Below are positions 51,290 through 60,721 of a stretch of DNA of 64,000 nt, piece after piece. A program made the translations under genes and the position numbers. The stretch covers positions 62,001 through 126,000 of the forward strand of contig NZ_JALDNB010000002.1 in NCBI RefSeq assembly GCF_022699665.1, written 5' to 3'. The notes under the pieces are model-generated. The model ran no database searches. It worked only from the letters and a program-made list of their open reading frames with translations, and was not told the DNA's origin. How positions within the stretch are numbered: position 1 is the first letter of the stretch; every line of letters begins with the position of its first letter. Origin of the DNA: Chryseobacterium aahli. GTDB taxonomy: Bacteria > Bacteroidota > Bacteroidia > Flavobacteriales > Weeksellaceae.

Positions 51290-52351
51290 TTAATACAATA
51301 CGCCAAGGCTCTCGGCAGAAAAATCTGAAATTTCTTCGGTTCGTCCTTCTTTTATTTTTTGTACCCACTGATGATCGGTCAATAATGCACGGCCTACAGC
51401 AACAAGATCAAAATCCTGACGCTCAAATCTGCGCAACAATTCTGAAAGATCAGCTTTTTCGCTTCCTTCACCGGCAAATGCACTCATGAAATCACCTTTT
51501 AAACCTACAGAACCTACAGTTATCGTTGGCTGACCTGTAATTTTCTTTGCCCAACCAGCAAAATTTAAATCAGAACCTTCAAATTCCGGTTCCCAAAAAC
51601 GACGTTGAGAACAATGGAAAATATCAACACCCGCATCTTTCAATGGTAAAAGCCAGTCTTCCATTTCTGATGGTGTTGTTGCCAACCTGCTTTTGTAATC
51701 CTGCTGCTTCCATTGCGATAGACGAATGATAATCGTGAAATCTTCACCTACCGCAGCTCTGATTGCTTTAATGACATCAACCGCAAAACGGCTTCTTTCC
51801 TTAATGTTTTTCCCGCCATATTCATCTGTTCTGGTATTGGTAACTTCCCAGAAAAACTGATCGATCAAATAACCGTGAGCTCCGTGAATTTCGATACAAT
51901 CGAATCCTAAATCTTTAGCTGATTTTGCTGATGCTGCAAACTGCGCTATTGTATCTTTGATATCTTCCAAAGACATGGTAGAAGCTTTTTCCATCGGAAT
52001 TTCCGGATAGGTTTCAGAACTTCTTGTATCACCAACGTGCCAGATCTGCGGTCCCATTTTTCCGCCATTTTGATGAACGGCATCAATTACGTTTTTCCAG
52101 CCTTGCAAAGCTTCCGTTCCGTAGAAATCGGGAATGTTTTGAATGTTTTTTGAGGCAGGACGATTGATTACAGTACCTTCTGATAAAATCAAGCCGACGT
52201 TTGAAGCAGCTCTTCTTGCATAGTAATCTTCAATTGCCTTTGTAGGAACTCCATTGTCAGATTGGGCTCTTGTCATGGGTGCCATTACTAATCTGTTTTT
52301 AAGGTTCAGATTTTTATAATTGAATGGAGCAAATAATGCGTCTATATTCAT
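51290..52351 (-). CDS. Old Yellow Enzyme-family NADH:flavin oxidoreductase
   Basis: 353 residues, FMN-binding TIM barrel. LVMAPMTRAQSDNGVPT, GPQIWHVGDTRSS, FDCIEIHGAHGYLIDQFFWEVTNTRTDEYGG and LVAVGRALLTDHQWV are conserved blocks; in OYE proteins the HGAHGYL block contains substrate-binding residues. It probably reduces alpha,beta-unsaturated carbonyls or nitro compounds. It is divergent from the HxlR gene at 52482, across a promoter region with repeated GTAAC half-sites. Confidence 0.93.
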   Translation of the reverse strand: MNIDALFAPFNYKNLNLKNRLVMAPMTRAQSDNGVPTKAIEDYYARRAASNVGLILSEGTVINRPASKNIQNIPDFYGTEALQGWKNVIDAVHQNGGKMGPQIWHVGDTRSSETYPEIPMEKASTMSLEDIKDTIAQFAASAKSAKDLGFDCIEIHGAHGYLIDQFFWEVTNTRTDEYGGKNIKERSRFAVDVIKAIRAAVGEDFTIIIRLSQWKQQDYKSRLATTPSEMEDWLLPLKDAGVDIFHCSQRRFWEPEFEGSDLNFAGWAKKITGQPTITVGSVGLKGDFMSAFAGEGSEKADLSELLRRFERQDFDLVAVGRALLTDHQWVQKIKEGRTEEISDFSAESLGVLY

Positions 52352-52387
52352 CTTTTTAAATTAATTTAAATGTTTAAATTCCTAATT

Positions 52388-52461
52388 GTTACACAAAGTA
52401 ACTAATAATAGTTTATTTTTGTACCATATAGTTAAAAAAAACTAGTAACTTAGCGGTAACT
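52388..52461. promoter_or_regulatory. HxlR site cluster and promoter between the OYE and HxlR genes
   Basis: GTTAC-N5-GTAAC (52388-52402) is an inverted repeat; AGTAACT recurs at 52397-52403, and GTAACT recurs at 52445-52450 and 52456-52461, an 11-base direct spacing, about one DNA turn. TATTTTTG (52414-52421) matches the -7 consensus for rightward transcription. Confidence 0.6.
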
Positions 52462-52481
52462 AATAACTAATTTAACATATC

Positions 52482-52829
52482 ATGAGACAAGAAAAGATTA
52501 AGCATTGCAGCTGTCCTCTCGGAAAAGCCATGTCGGCTTTGGGTAGTAAATGGAAACCAATTATTGTACTGGTCATTAAAGATCGCATCTTAAGATTCGG
52601 TGAGATTGCAGCCAGAATTTCAGTTATTTCACGAAAAGTTCTTACAGATCAGCTGCGAGAGATGGAAGAAGACAATTTGGTAACCCGTCAAGAATTCAAA
52701 GAACTTCCGCCGAGAGTAGAGTACAGACTTACTGAGAAAGGCTTGGCATTATTACCCATTTTAAGCTTACTTGAAGAATGGGAAAAACAATTTGATTTTT
52801 CTGAAAAAAATTTGGATGTTATTGTTTAA
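52482..52829 (+). CDS. HxlR-family transcriptional regulator
   Basis: 115 residues, one winged helix. CSCPLGKAMSALGSKWKPIIVLVIKDRILRFGEIAARI and SRKVLTDQLREMEEDNLVTRQEFKELPPRVEYRLTEKGLAL are diagnostic. Two N-terminal Cys (CSC) could sense redox or electrophiles, as in HypR and QorR-type members (inference). It is divergent from the OYE gene and followed 29 bases on by the acetyltransferase gene. Confidence 0.93.
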   Translation: MRQEKIKHCSCPLGKAMSALGSKWKPIIVLVIKDRILRFGEIAARISVISRKVLTDQLREMEEDNLVTRQEFKELPPRVEYRLTEKGLALLPILSLLEEWEKQFDFSEKNLDVIV

Positions 52830-52858
52830 ATAAATAAAAAGGAACGGTTACTATAAAA

Positions 52859-53485
52859 ATGAAAGTAATAGATATTGAAAGCTGGAACAGAAAGGAACAT
52901 TTCGAATTTTTCTCAAAGATGAAAAGTCCGTTTTTCGGATTTACAACTGAAGTTGACTGTACAAAAGCTTATGATGATGCAAAAGAACAAGGACATTCTT
53001 TTTATGCTGTTTATCTTCACAAATCAATGATTGCCATCAATACGGTAGATGAATTAAAGCTCAGAATCGTTGACGGAAAAGTAATTTTATATGATGAAGT
53101 GCACGTAGGATGTACTATCGGAAGACCCGACGGAACATTTGGTTTTTCATTTTTCCATTATTCAGAAGATTTCGAAACTTTTAATAAAGAATTGCAAAAG
53201 GAAGTAAAAGCGATGCAAAACTCAACAGGATTAGGAATCAGCAATGATGTTTTACCGATTAATCATATCAGACATACGACTATTCCTTGGAAATCGTTTT
53301 CTGCCATGCTTCATCCAACTAATTTTGATCCGAAAGAATGTATTCCGAAAATTACATTTGGAAAATTCAATATCCGTGAGGATAAAAAATATCTTCCCGT
53401 TTCTATCGAAGCCCATCATGGTTTGGCAGATGGAATTCATTTGGCAAAATACTTTGAAGAGTTTGAGAGACAACTAAGTTTATAA
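52859..53485 (+). CDS. Chloramphenicol acetyltransferase-like (CatA-type) protein
   Basis: 208 residues. IDIESWNRKEHFEFF, the CAT opening, and FGFSFFHYSEDFETF are family-like; the catalytic HHxxxDG motif appears in SIEAHHGLADGIHLAKYFEE. Length is close to CatA (about 215). It would move an acetyl group from acetyl-CoA to a hydroxyl. Many chromosomal homologues do not act on chloramphenicol, so resistance is not shown. Co-transcribed with the HxlR gene. Confidence 0.85.
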   Translation: MKVIDIESWNRKEHFEFFSKMKSPFFGFTTEVDCTKAYDDAKEQGHSFYAVYLHKSMIAINTVDELKLRIVDGKVILYDEVHVGCTIGRPDGTFGFSFFHYSEDFETFNKELQKEVKAMQNSTGLGISNDVLPINHIRHTTIPWKSFSAMLHPTNFDPKECIPKITFGKFNIREDKKYLPVSIEAHHGLADGIHLAKYFEEFERQLSL

Positions 53486-53487
53486 CA

Positions 53488-53519
53488 TAAAAAAATCCTG
53501 AGCAAATCAGGATTTTTTT
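53488..53519. terminator. Bidirectional terminator between the CAT-like and NrtR-like genes
   Basis: AAAAAATCCTGA / TCAGGATTTTTT with a 5-base loop and T-runs on both sides; convergent genes. Confidence 0.92.
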
Positions 53520-53521
53520 TA

Positions 53522-54271
53522 TTACCAGTTATTTAAACCGTTTTCTAAAGCTTTCTTATAATTATCTTCATCAAAAGAGTAAAGGTCAGGAGACTTGTGG
53601 GCACCGCCACGGCGTTGCTCATCTAATTTTCTGAGAATACCCAAATTTTTTATTTTTCTGTAAAAATTTCCTCTGTTGAGTTCTTTTCCTAAAATGGTTT
53701 CATACAATTTCTGCAATTCTGAAAGAGTAAATTTCTCCGGTAACAGATTGTAACCTATTGGTTTATAGGAAATTCTTTCTCTTAAAGCGAGTAATGCCTT
53801 ATCAATGATTTCGCGGTGATCCATCGCCAATTCAATTTCTTTTAGCTGGCTTAAATATACCCACTCACACTTATCACTGAATTCGTCAATGATTAGATTT
53901 GCATTGTCAGGATTATATAAAGCGTAATATCCAATTGAAACGAAACGTTGTTTGTGCCACAGAGAATCATCAAAATCTTCGAAATAAAATTCACTTCTTT
54001 TCTTTTTCCCAAAAACCGCAAATTCTTCAAGATAAACATCTGATATTCCTGCTCTTTCTTTCAAAACTCTCTTTGCAGCTTCGTCCAAATCTTCATCTTT
54101 TTTCACATAGCCGCCAGGCAAAAGCCATTGTTTGCGATAGGTCATCTGAAGGAGTAGAACTTTCAATTCACTTTTATCAAAACCAAAAACTACGGGATCG
54201 GCAGACAGATGGGGGAGGTAAAGGTCTTTAGCTTCTTCAGATTTCCTTAAAAATTGTTGTTGTGAATCCAT
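53522..54271 (-). CDS. NrtR-like Nudix-type transcriptional regulator
   Basis: 249 residues. The N-terminal Nudix fold (about 20-150) carries GGYVKKDEDLDEAAKRVLKERAGI. Against the consensus G-x5-E-x7-R-E-U-x-E-E-x-G-U, two catalytic Glu positions are changed (R-E to R-V, E-E to E-R), so hydrolysis is probably lost. A C-terminal winged helix (about 165-240, LSELQKLYETILGKELNRGNFYRKIKNLGIL) is the NrtR-type DNA-binding part. In Bacteroidetes such proteins regulate sugar use (as in the arabinose regulator AraR). The divergent neighbours here are a TonB receptor and GH3 enzymes, which fits. Confidence 0.8.
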   Translation of the reverse strand: MDSQQQFLRKSEEAKDLYLPHLSADPVVFGFDKSELKVLLLQMTYRKQWLLPGGYVKKDEDLDEAAKRVLKERAGISDVYLEEFAVFGKKKRSEFYFEDFDDSLWHKQRFVSIGYYALYNPDNANLIIDEFSDKCEWVYLSQLKEIELAMDHREIIDKALLALRERISYKPIGYNLLPEKFTLSELQKLYETILGKELNRGNFYRKIKNLGILRKLDEQRRGGAHKSPDLYSFDEDNYKKALENGLNNW

Positions 54272-54518
54272 ATACTGTTTTGTGAATATCTAATATGACA
54301 AATTTAACATTAAAAAATTAAGAATTTCTGAAATATGGTAAATAGAATATGAATTTGGGGATTTTTTAACTTGATTTTTATTATAGTTTCCATATGAATC
54401 AATGATTTTTTTTATTGTTACTAAATTTTAAAATATTGATAATCAGTATTTTAAATTCAATATTAATTTTTATTAATATTTTCTTTTGGTAATTCGTCTA
54501 AACAATGTATAATTGTAA

Positions 54519-54535
54519 TGTTTCATTATGAAACA
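54519..54535. promoter_or_regulatory. Candidate NrtR-type operator in the 54272-54824 gap
   Basis: TGTTTCAT-T-ATGAAACA is a perfect 8+1+8 palindrome about 250 bases upstream of the NrtR-like start. TGTTTCAT recurs once at 54673-54680, and AGTAAC-AG-GTTACT (54700-54713) is a second short palindrome closer to the TonB receptor gene. The rest of this 553-base gap holds no gene I can see. Confidence 0.55.
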
Positions 54536-54824
54536 ATGAAAAACATACCTGTTATTAATTATTTATTTCAAGATATTCTTATTGAATATCTATTGCTCGA
54601 CAATAAATGAATATTCTTTTCACCTAAAGTCGAAATACAGTTTGGAATTAGATTGAAGTTTTACATCAAGTATGTTTCATTGATTAAAAAAACTTAAAAA
54701 GTAACAGGTTACTAAAAATTCCAAACAGTTTTAATGAATGTAGAAATCACCCAAAATTGGGTGCAGGAGATGTTGTGCCTTGAAAAAAGGATAAAAAAAG
54801 AAAAGACAAACTATATAATAAAAC

Positions 54825-57089
54825 ATGAGAAAATCTACACTTAAAATTTCAGCTTTAGGATTAATGCTTTCCTTTGCTTCAGTTTTTGGACAAGAAAAAA
54901 CTGATACGTTGGCTTTAAAGAATGCGCTGAACGCTGTAAAAACAGAGGAAGGAGTGAAAACTGTGACCACTTCTTCCAAAGAAGATAACAACAGAAACGT
55001 AATGTTGAACGCAGCCAATAACACAAGTCCGAGAGACGTGAATATCGGTTTGCCATCAACAGTTGGTGGAATTACCATTCTCGAAAACGACTTGCCTGCC
55101 GTTTACTTTTTCTGGCCGGAACTTCCCAACAAAACCTGGAGACAAAGTGTAGGCTTGGAGAAAACCGGATTGTTGAAAATGGATCAGCTGGCAAATACAA
55201 TGGGCGACCTTGGTTTTGCAGTAAACTCTTATTCTCAAACTGGAACCAAAGATTTTAAGTTAAAAGGAAAGTTCACAACAAGTACTTTCGGTTGGCTGCA
55301 AGGTGATGTAAACGCTTCAGGACCAATTTCTAAAAACGGCTGGACTTACACTGTTGGCGCATTTGCAAACTTCGACCCGAGTACTTACAAATTGGGCTTC
55401 ACAAGAAATGTTGACGAAACTAAAATTTTCAGAGCGGGTGTTACCAAATATTTCAATGATGATAAAGGAAAGATTTCGATTCAATACAAATATGCAGATT
55501 CTTACAGCATCACCAATTATGCCGTTTTCCAATACGGACCAGAAGGTAAAGTAACCGAGCTCGACAATTTCAGAATTGGTAGAGATTCTTACGTTGTGAG
55601 AGACGGACAAATCAAAATGAAAGACATCTTTTCCGGACAAACCTATTGGGCAAATATGGACGGAAACGACAGTAGAAATACATCCCACAACATCGATATC
55701 TTCGGTAATTATTTATTAAACAACGGCTGGAATTTCAAATTCTCAACAAGGGCACACTTTGCTACAGCAAAATCTTCTAATATCATTCCTTTAAGTATTT
55801 TCAATGCCAATGCAGCTTCTGGATATACAATTGCTTCAACAGATCAGACCTATACCGGAGCGGTTGGAACTCAGTTAGCAATGCATACACCTTCAACGCC
55901 GATTACCAATATTGCAGGACGTTTTTCATTAAACAAACAATTGGGAAATCACAATGTTACTTTTGGAGTCTTAGAACAATATTACAATATAGATAAATTC
56001 ACATCAAACAGATCTTTCTTCTTCCAGACTGTTGAGCCACAGCCTCAAAGACTGATCGGACCGACGACTGATGCTGACGGTTTTTACAATTACAATGCAG
56101 GTGGTGAATTCCACAGTGGAACGGAAAATAAACTTTCAGTTTACGGCACAGATGAGTGGAAAGTTTCGGATAATTTCAACTTGAGCTACGGATTACATCT
56201 AAGAAACCACATCATTGATGGTGAATATTCTTTGACACCGAGAACGGTAGGTTTCAACTTTACAGACCCAAGCCAATTTAATCAAATCAATCAAAGCTTT
56301 TACCAAATCGGCGGTAGTTTGAATGCAACTTACAACATCAACAAAAACTTCGGTGTTATCGCAAACGCTTTATATACTGAGGAAAACAGAAGACTGGAAA
56401 GTTATTCTCAGGCTTTCGAACCGAATACGAATAAAATCAAAAGTCCTTTGGGAGCGTTGGGAATTTTCTGGAATACAGATTATATCCAGTTGATTTCTCA
56501 GGCGACTTATCTTAAAAAGAATAATAACCTGAACAGATACAACTTGGTCAACCCTGCAAATACGACTCAAGCTCAAAACGTTACGGTTTACTATGATATT
56601 CAGACCATTGGATGGACAACCGATTTTGTAGTAAAACCTTTCAAAGGATTTAATTTACATTATTTATTGACTTTACAAAATCCAGTTTACAAAAAGTTCA
56701 ATTTCAATGCTTTCGGAACAGCTTACGATTACAACGATAATAATGTGTTAGGTGTTGCTAAAGTGTTGATGGAAATCGACCCAAGTTATACGATTGATAA
56801 ATGGAGATTCTGGGCAAGTTTCAGATATTTCTCAAAACAATATGCGAATCTTACCAACGCTTTATACTTCGCTCCAAGATGGGAAACTTTCGGTGGTGTA
56901 AGTTATACGGTTAATAAAAACATCAACCTTGGCGCAACAGTTATCAACTTCCTGAACCAAAGAGGAGCGAGCGGAACCATCAACGGTGCCGAATTGATTA
57001 CCGATGCAAGTCCATACTATGGAAAATTGTTGACGGGAACTTACATTATGCCATTGACAGGACAATTTTCAGTAAACTTTAATTTCTAA
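54825..57089 (+). CDS. TonB-dependent receptor
   Basis: 754 residues. Signal peptide (MRKSTLKISALGLMLSFASVFGQ), then a short plug-like part (about 45-170: NTSPRDVNIGLPSTVGGITILENDLPAVYFFW) and a barrel that ends in QFSVNFNF with a final Phe for outer-membrane insertion. No carboxypeptidase-like N-terminal domain of SusC type and no susD follows, so it is a plain receptor rather than a SusCD pair. It is first of a run with two GH3 enzymes and probably takes up a glucoside or an oligosaccharide product (inference). Confidence 0.8.
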   Translation: MRKSTLKISALGLMLSFASVFGQEKTDTLALKNALNAVKTEEGVKTVTTSSKEDNNRNVMLNAANNTSPRDVNIGLPSTVGGITILENDLPAVYFFWPELPNKTWRQSVGLEKTGLLKMDQLANTMGDLGFAVNSYSQTGTKDFKLKGKFTTSTFGWLQGDVNASGPISKNGWTYTVGAFANFDPSTYKLGFTRNVDETKIFRAGVTKYFNDDKGKISIQYKYADSYSITNYAVFQYGPEGKVTELDNFRIGRDSYVVRDGQIKMKDIFSGQTYWANMDGNDSRNTSHNIDIFGNYLLNNGWNFKFSTRAHFATAKSSNIIPLSIFNANAASGYTIASTDQTYTGAVGTQLAMHTPSTPITNIAGRFSLNKQLGNHNVTFGVLEQYYNIDKFTSNRSFFFQTVEPQPQRLIGPTTDADGFYNYNAGGEFHSGTENKLSVYGTDEWKVSDNFNLSYGLHLRNHIIDGEYSLTPRTVGFNFTDPSQFNQINQSFYQIGGSLNATYNINKNFGVIANALYTEENRRLESYSQAFEPNTNKIKSPLGALGIFWNTDYIQLISQATYLKKNNNLNRYNLVNPANTTQAQNVTVYYDIQTIGWTTDFVVKPFKGFNLHYLLTLQNPVYKKFNFNAFGTAYDYNDNNVLGVAKVLMEIDPSYTIDKWRFWASFRYFSKQYANLTNALYFAPRWETFGGVSYTVNKNINLGATVINFLNQRGASGTINGAELITDASPYYGKLLTGTYIMPLTGQFSVNFNF

Positions 57090-57098
57090 AATTTAACA

Positions 57099-59393
57099 AT
57101 GAAAAAATCAGTATTCAATATAGCCGCTTTATTTTTAGGCGTCACTGCATTTTCTCAAAATATCCAAACCGTGACCAATTCCAAGGGTCCGGTTTTGGGA
57201 TATTCTGCAGATTCAGGCGTAAAAATTCTGACGGTTGGCGGAAATAAATTCAAAGATTTAAATAAAAATGGAAAGCTCGATAAATACGAAGACTGGAGAC
57301 TTCCGGTTGACGAAAGAGCAAAAGATTTAGCTTCAAAAATGTCGGTTGAGCAGATTGCGGGATTGATGTTGTACAGCGGTCATCAATCAGTTCCGGCTCC
57401 TGCAGAAGGTTTCCGAGCAGGAAAATACAACGGAATGTTCTACAAAGAAAGTGGTGCAAAAGCTTTTGATTTGACAGACCAGCAAAAGAAGTTCCTAAAA
57501 GAAGATAATCTTCGCCACGTTTTAGTAACAACAGTAGAATCTCCTGAAATTGCCGCAAAATGGAGCAATAATATCCAGGCATACATCGAAGGTTTAGGAT
57601 TGGGAATTCCTGCTAACAACAGTACAGACCCGAGACATTCTGCAACCGTAACGGCAGAATTTAATGAAGGAGCAGGCGGACAGATTTCACTTTGGCCGGA
57701 TGGTTTGGCAATGGGCGCAACTTTTGACCCTGAATTGGTTAGAAAATTCGGGAATATTGCTGCTCAGGAATATAGAGCGTTGGGAATTTCAACCGCTTTA
57801 TCTCCTCAAATTGACTTAGGAACAGAACCTCGCTGGTACAGAATCGCTTATGTTTTCAGCGAAAGTCCAGAATTGACCGCAGATTTAGGAAGAGGTTACA
57901 TCGACGGTTTCCAGACAACAATCGGAAGCAAAAATGGTTGGGGAAACAAAAGTGTAAATGCAATGGTCAAACACTGGCCAGGAGGCGGCCCTGAAGAAGG
58001 CGGTCGTGACGGTCACTGGGCGATGGGGAAATATGCTGTTTATCCGGGAAATAATTTTCAGAATCACGTAAAACCTTTTACAGAAGGTGCTTTCAAACTC
58101 AACGGTGGAACCAAAGAAGCTTCTGCGGTAATGCCTTATTACACGATTAGTTTCAATCAGGATACGAAAAACGGAGAAAACGTTGGAAACGGTTATAGCA
58201 AATATCTCATCACCGATTTACTTCGCGGAAAATACAAATATGACGGCGTAGTCTGCACCGATTGGTTAATCACCGCAGACGAACCAAAATCTCCGGGAGG
58301 ATTTGCCGGAAAACCTTGGGGAGCAGAAAAATTATCCATCGCAGAACGTCATTACAAAGTGTTGGAAGCGGGCGTCGACCAGTTTGGAGGAAATAACGAC
58401 AAAGCGCCTGTTTTGGAAGCCTATCAAATGGGAGTAAAAGAACACGGCGAAAAGGCATACCGTGCAAAATTTGAACAATCAGCCGTTCGTTTGTTGAGAA
58501 ACTTCTTCAGAACCGGATTGTTTGAAAACCCTTATGTAAACACGGAAGAAACCAAGAAAATCGTTGGTAATCCTGAATTTATGAAAGCAGGTTATGAAGC
58601 TCAGGTAAAATCCATCGTATTATTGAAAAACAAAGCCAATATTCTTCCGATTAAAGAAAGAAAAACAGCTTACATTCCGAAAAGATATTCTCCTGCAACC
58701 TTCAACTGGTGGGGAATTTACACCGGACCATCTTTGGAATATCCGGTTGATATTGAAAAAATGAAGAAGCATTTTAACGTAACAGACGATCCCGCAAAAG
58801 CTGATTTCGCTTTGGTTTTCGTGAAAAGTCCGCACAGTGAAGAAGGCGGTTACAGCGACATCGACGCCAAAGAAGGCGGAAACGGTTATGTTCCGATTTC
58901 TCTTCAATATCAGACGTACACAGCAAAAGAAGCCCGTGAAAAAAGTATTGCCGCAGGAGACCCGGTTGTTGCACCCAATGTTCACGACAGAACGTTTAAA
59001 AATAAAACTTCTACAGCCACTAATTTCACAGATTTGTTAGCCATAGAAAACGCCTACAAAGCAATAAATGGAAAGCCTGTGATCATTTCTATCACGGCTT
59101 CTAAGCCAATGATTTTTAACGAATTTGAAAAACACGCCGATGCAATTCTGATGAATTTCAATGTGTCGAATCAAGCAGTTGTGGATGTCGTGACCGGAAA
59201 ATACGAACCTTCAGGATTGCTTCCGCTTCAGATGCCTGCGAATATGTCGACGGTTGAAAAGCAGAAAGAAGACGTGCCTTACGATATGGAAACGCACAAA
59301 GATTCCGAAGGTCACAACTATGATTTCGGATATGGAATGAACTGGTCTGGCGTGATAAAAGATGCAAGAACTCAAAAATACCATAAGCAATAG
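57099..59393 (+). CDS. Secreted GH3-family glycoside hydrolase, copy 1
   Basis: 764 residues. Signal peptide (MKKSVFNIAALFLGVTAFSQ), then an EF-hand-like loop FKDLNKNGKLDKYEDWRL near residue 50, then the GH3 barrel. The nucleophile Asp lies in YDGVVCTDW (about residue 388). The lysine-histidine block is VKHWPGGGPEEGGRDGH, different from the usual KHFAANxxE, and the second domain has SIVLLKNKANILPIKE. It starts 9 bases after the receptor stop. Probably a beta-glucosidase or related exo-enzyme on glucosides; the sugar cannot be told. Confidence 0.88.
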   Translation: MKKSVFNIAALFLGVTAFSQNIQTVTNSKGPVLGYSADSGVKILTVGGNKFKDLNKNGKLDKYEDWRLPVDERAKDLASKMSVEQIAGLMLYSGHQSVPAPAEGFRAGKYNGMFYKESGAKAFDLTDQQKKFLKEDNLRHVLVTTVESPEIAAKWSNNIQAYIEGLGLGIPANNSTDPRHSATVTAEFNEGAGGQISLWPDGLAMGATFDPELVRKFGNIAAQEYRALGISTALSPQIDLGTEPRWYRIAYVFSESPELTADLGRGYIDGFQTTIGSKNGWGNKSVNAMVKHWPGGGPEEGGRDGHWAMGKYAVYPGNNFQNHVKPFTEGAFKLNGGTKEASAVMPYYTISFNQDTKNGENVGNGYSKYLITDLLRGKYKYDGVVCTDWLITADEPKSPGGFAGKPWGAEKLSIAERHYKVLEAGVDQFGGNNDKAPVLEAYQMGVKEHGEKAYRAKFEQSAVRLLRNFFRTGLFENPYVNTEETKKIVGNPEFMKAGYEAQVKSIVLLKNKANILPIKERKTAYIPKRYSPATFNWWGIYTGPSLEYPVDIEKMKKHFNVTDDPAKADFALVFVKSPHSEEGGYSDIDAKEGGNGYVPISLQYQTYTAKEAREKSIAAGDPVVAPNVHDRTFKNKTSTATNFTDLLAIENAYKAINGKPVIISITASKPMIFNEFEKHADAILMNFNVSNQAVVDVVTGKYEPSGLLPLQMPANMSTVEKQKEDVPYDMETHKDSEGHNYDFGYGMNWSGVIKDARTQKYHKQ

Positions 59394-59421
59394 TTCAGCA
59401 AAAATTAGTTAATTGATGTCT

Positions 59422-59448
59422 TGAGACCGGGCATTATGTTCGGTCTCA
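59422..59448 (+). terminator. Terminator after GH3 copy 1
   Basis: TGAGACCG / CGGTCTCA with an 11-base loop, then a T-rich run. It divides the receptor-GH3 unit from the esterase. Confidence 0.8.
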
Positions 59449-59469
59449 TTTCTTTTAACATAATATTTT

Positions 59470-59610
59470 GGGCAGCTATTTCCGCCTGTAATTTATCCTG
59501 AGCGAAGTTGAAGGGCTCCCAATCTTTTTTGCAAGACAATTTCAGTTTAAATAGAACTGAAAGTTTACGCAAAAAAGGATTTCCGTTCAAGTCGGGCTGC
59601 GCTTCGCAAA
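59470..59610. repeat. REP-like dispersed element (GGGCAGC... CCTGAGCGAAG)
   Basis: GGGCAGCTATTTCCGCC, CCTGAGCGAAGTTGAAGGG, CTTTTTTGC and GCAAAAAAGG (inverted around 59524-59580) and GGGCTGCGCTTCGC occur together. The CCTGAGCGAAG piece is, in my recollection, a common dispersed fragment in Flavobacteriia. It lies between the terminator and the esterase gene. Confidence 0.55.
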
Positions 59611-59678
59611 GTTGAAGATTTGTCTTTTAAAGCAAACTAACTACAAAGTTTAAGAACCAAAAAATCAAAAAAAATAAA

Positions 59679-60557
59679 ATGAAAAAATTAATCATAGCAA
59701 GTTTATTTCTTGCGGGTTTAACGACAATTAACGCTCAAAAATCAATTCCATTATACAAAGGAAAAGCACCTGGAACAGAAAACTGGACGCAGAAAGAAGC
59801 ACAGCAATTCAATGAATTGTTCAAAACGGAAGTCGTTTTCAACGTAGCTCAGCCTTCAATGTTATTATTCGAAGCCGATAAGGCAAAAGCCAACGGAACA
59901 GTTATCGTTGTTGCTCCGGGCGGTGGTTTCCAAAGTTTATCCATCAATAGAGAAGGAATTGATGTCGCTAAAAAATTAGCAGAAAACGGAATCACGGCTG
60001 TCGTTTTAAAATACAGATTACTCGAAACAAAATCCAACGATCCGGCAAAAGAAATGATGGAAAGCATCAAAGACAGAATGTCTTTCGATCAAAGAACTGC
60101 ACCTATAAAGGTGATGGCAGGCGAGGACATCAAAACGGCAATTTCCTACATCAGAACCAACGCAAAAGAACTGAATATCAATCCTGAAAAATTAGGCGTA
60201 ATCGGATTTTCTGCGGGCGCAAGTGTAATCTTGGAAAGCGTTTTTCACAGCAAAGATGCTTCAACTTTACCGAATTTCGCAGCTTCCATTTATGGCGGAC
60301 CAAGTCAGGAGATTTTAGATACTCAGATTCCTTCAACGCCTCTGCCATTGTTCATTTGTGCTGCAAGCGATGACCAATTGAAACTTGCTCCAAAATCAAT
60401 TTTGTTATATAATAAATGGCTTGAAGCAGGACAACCAACCGAAATTCATATCTACGAAAAAGGCGGTCACGGTTTCGGGATGGGAAAACAAAATCTTCCT
60501 GTTGACCAATGGTCGGATGTTTATTTGGATTGGTTGAGATTCCACAAATTTTTATAG
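59679..60557 (+). CDS. Secreted alpha/beta hydrolase, acetyl-esterase-like
   Basis: 292 residues. Signal peptide (MKKLIIASLFLAGLTTINAQ). The oxyanion loop is VVAPGGGFQSLS, the nucleophile Ser is in GFSAGAS (about S178), the acid is in AASDDQLKLAP, and the His is in EKGGHGFGMG. It resembles the acetyl-xylan or feruloyl esterase-type hydrolases in polysaccharide loci. Its place between two GH3 genes suggests removal of acetyl or similar groups from the same glycan (inference). Confidence 0.85.
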   Translation: MKKLIIASLFLAGLTTINAQKSIPLYKGKAPGTENWTQKEAQQFNELFKTEVVFNVAQPSMLLFEADKAKANGTVIVVAPGGGFQSLSINREGIDVAKKLAENGITAVVLKYRLLETKSNDPAKEMMESIKDRMSFDQRTAPIKVMAGEDIKTAISYIRTNAKELNINPEKLGVIGFSAGASVILESVFHSKDASTLPNFAASIYGGPSQEILDTQIPSTPLPLFICAASDDQLKLAPKSILLYNKWLEAGQPTEIHIYEKGGHGFGMGKQNLPVDQWSDVYLDWLRFHKFL

Positions 60558-60565
60558 AATTTATT

Positions 60566-60626
60566 TCTCGCAGAGTAAACAGATTAAGCAGATTTTTTAC
60601 TTGCAACATTTACAAAATCTGCGAGA
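60566..60626. repeat. Palindromic dispersed repeat, CTCGCAGATT family, copy 3
   Basis: TCTCGCAGA and CAGATTAAGCAGATTTTTT on the left, AATCTGCGAGA on the right, with an A/T loop. It matches copies 1 and 2 in arm sequence but has a shorter loop. Confidence 0.75.
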
Positions 60627-60721
60627 TATTCTAAAATTGATCAATAAATTCCAAGGGACGCTTTACTAAAGGATAGAATAGTATCCTATCAAAAAAATTA
60701 AATTAATATAAATATTTACAA

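Noticed and set aside
52859..53485. Acquired chloramphenicol resistance gene
   Set aside because: There is no mobile element or composition change, and the gene is bound to a local HxlR operon, so it is more likely a chromosomal CatA-like enzyme of unknown substrate.
54272..54824. A missing gene or riboswitch in the long gap before the TonB receptor
   Set aside because: The gap is A/T-rich, shows no extended frame, and I found no conserved riboswitch core; only palindromes are present.
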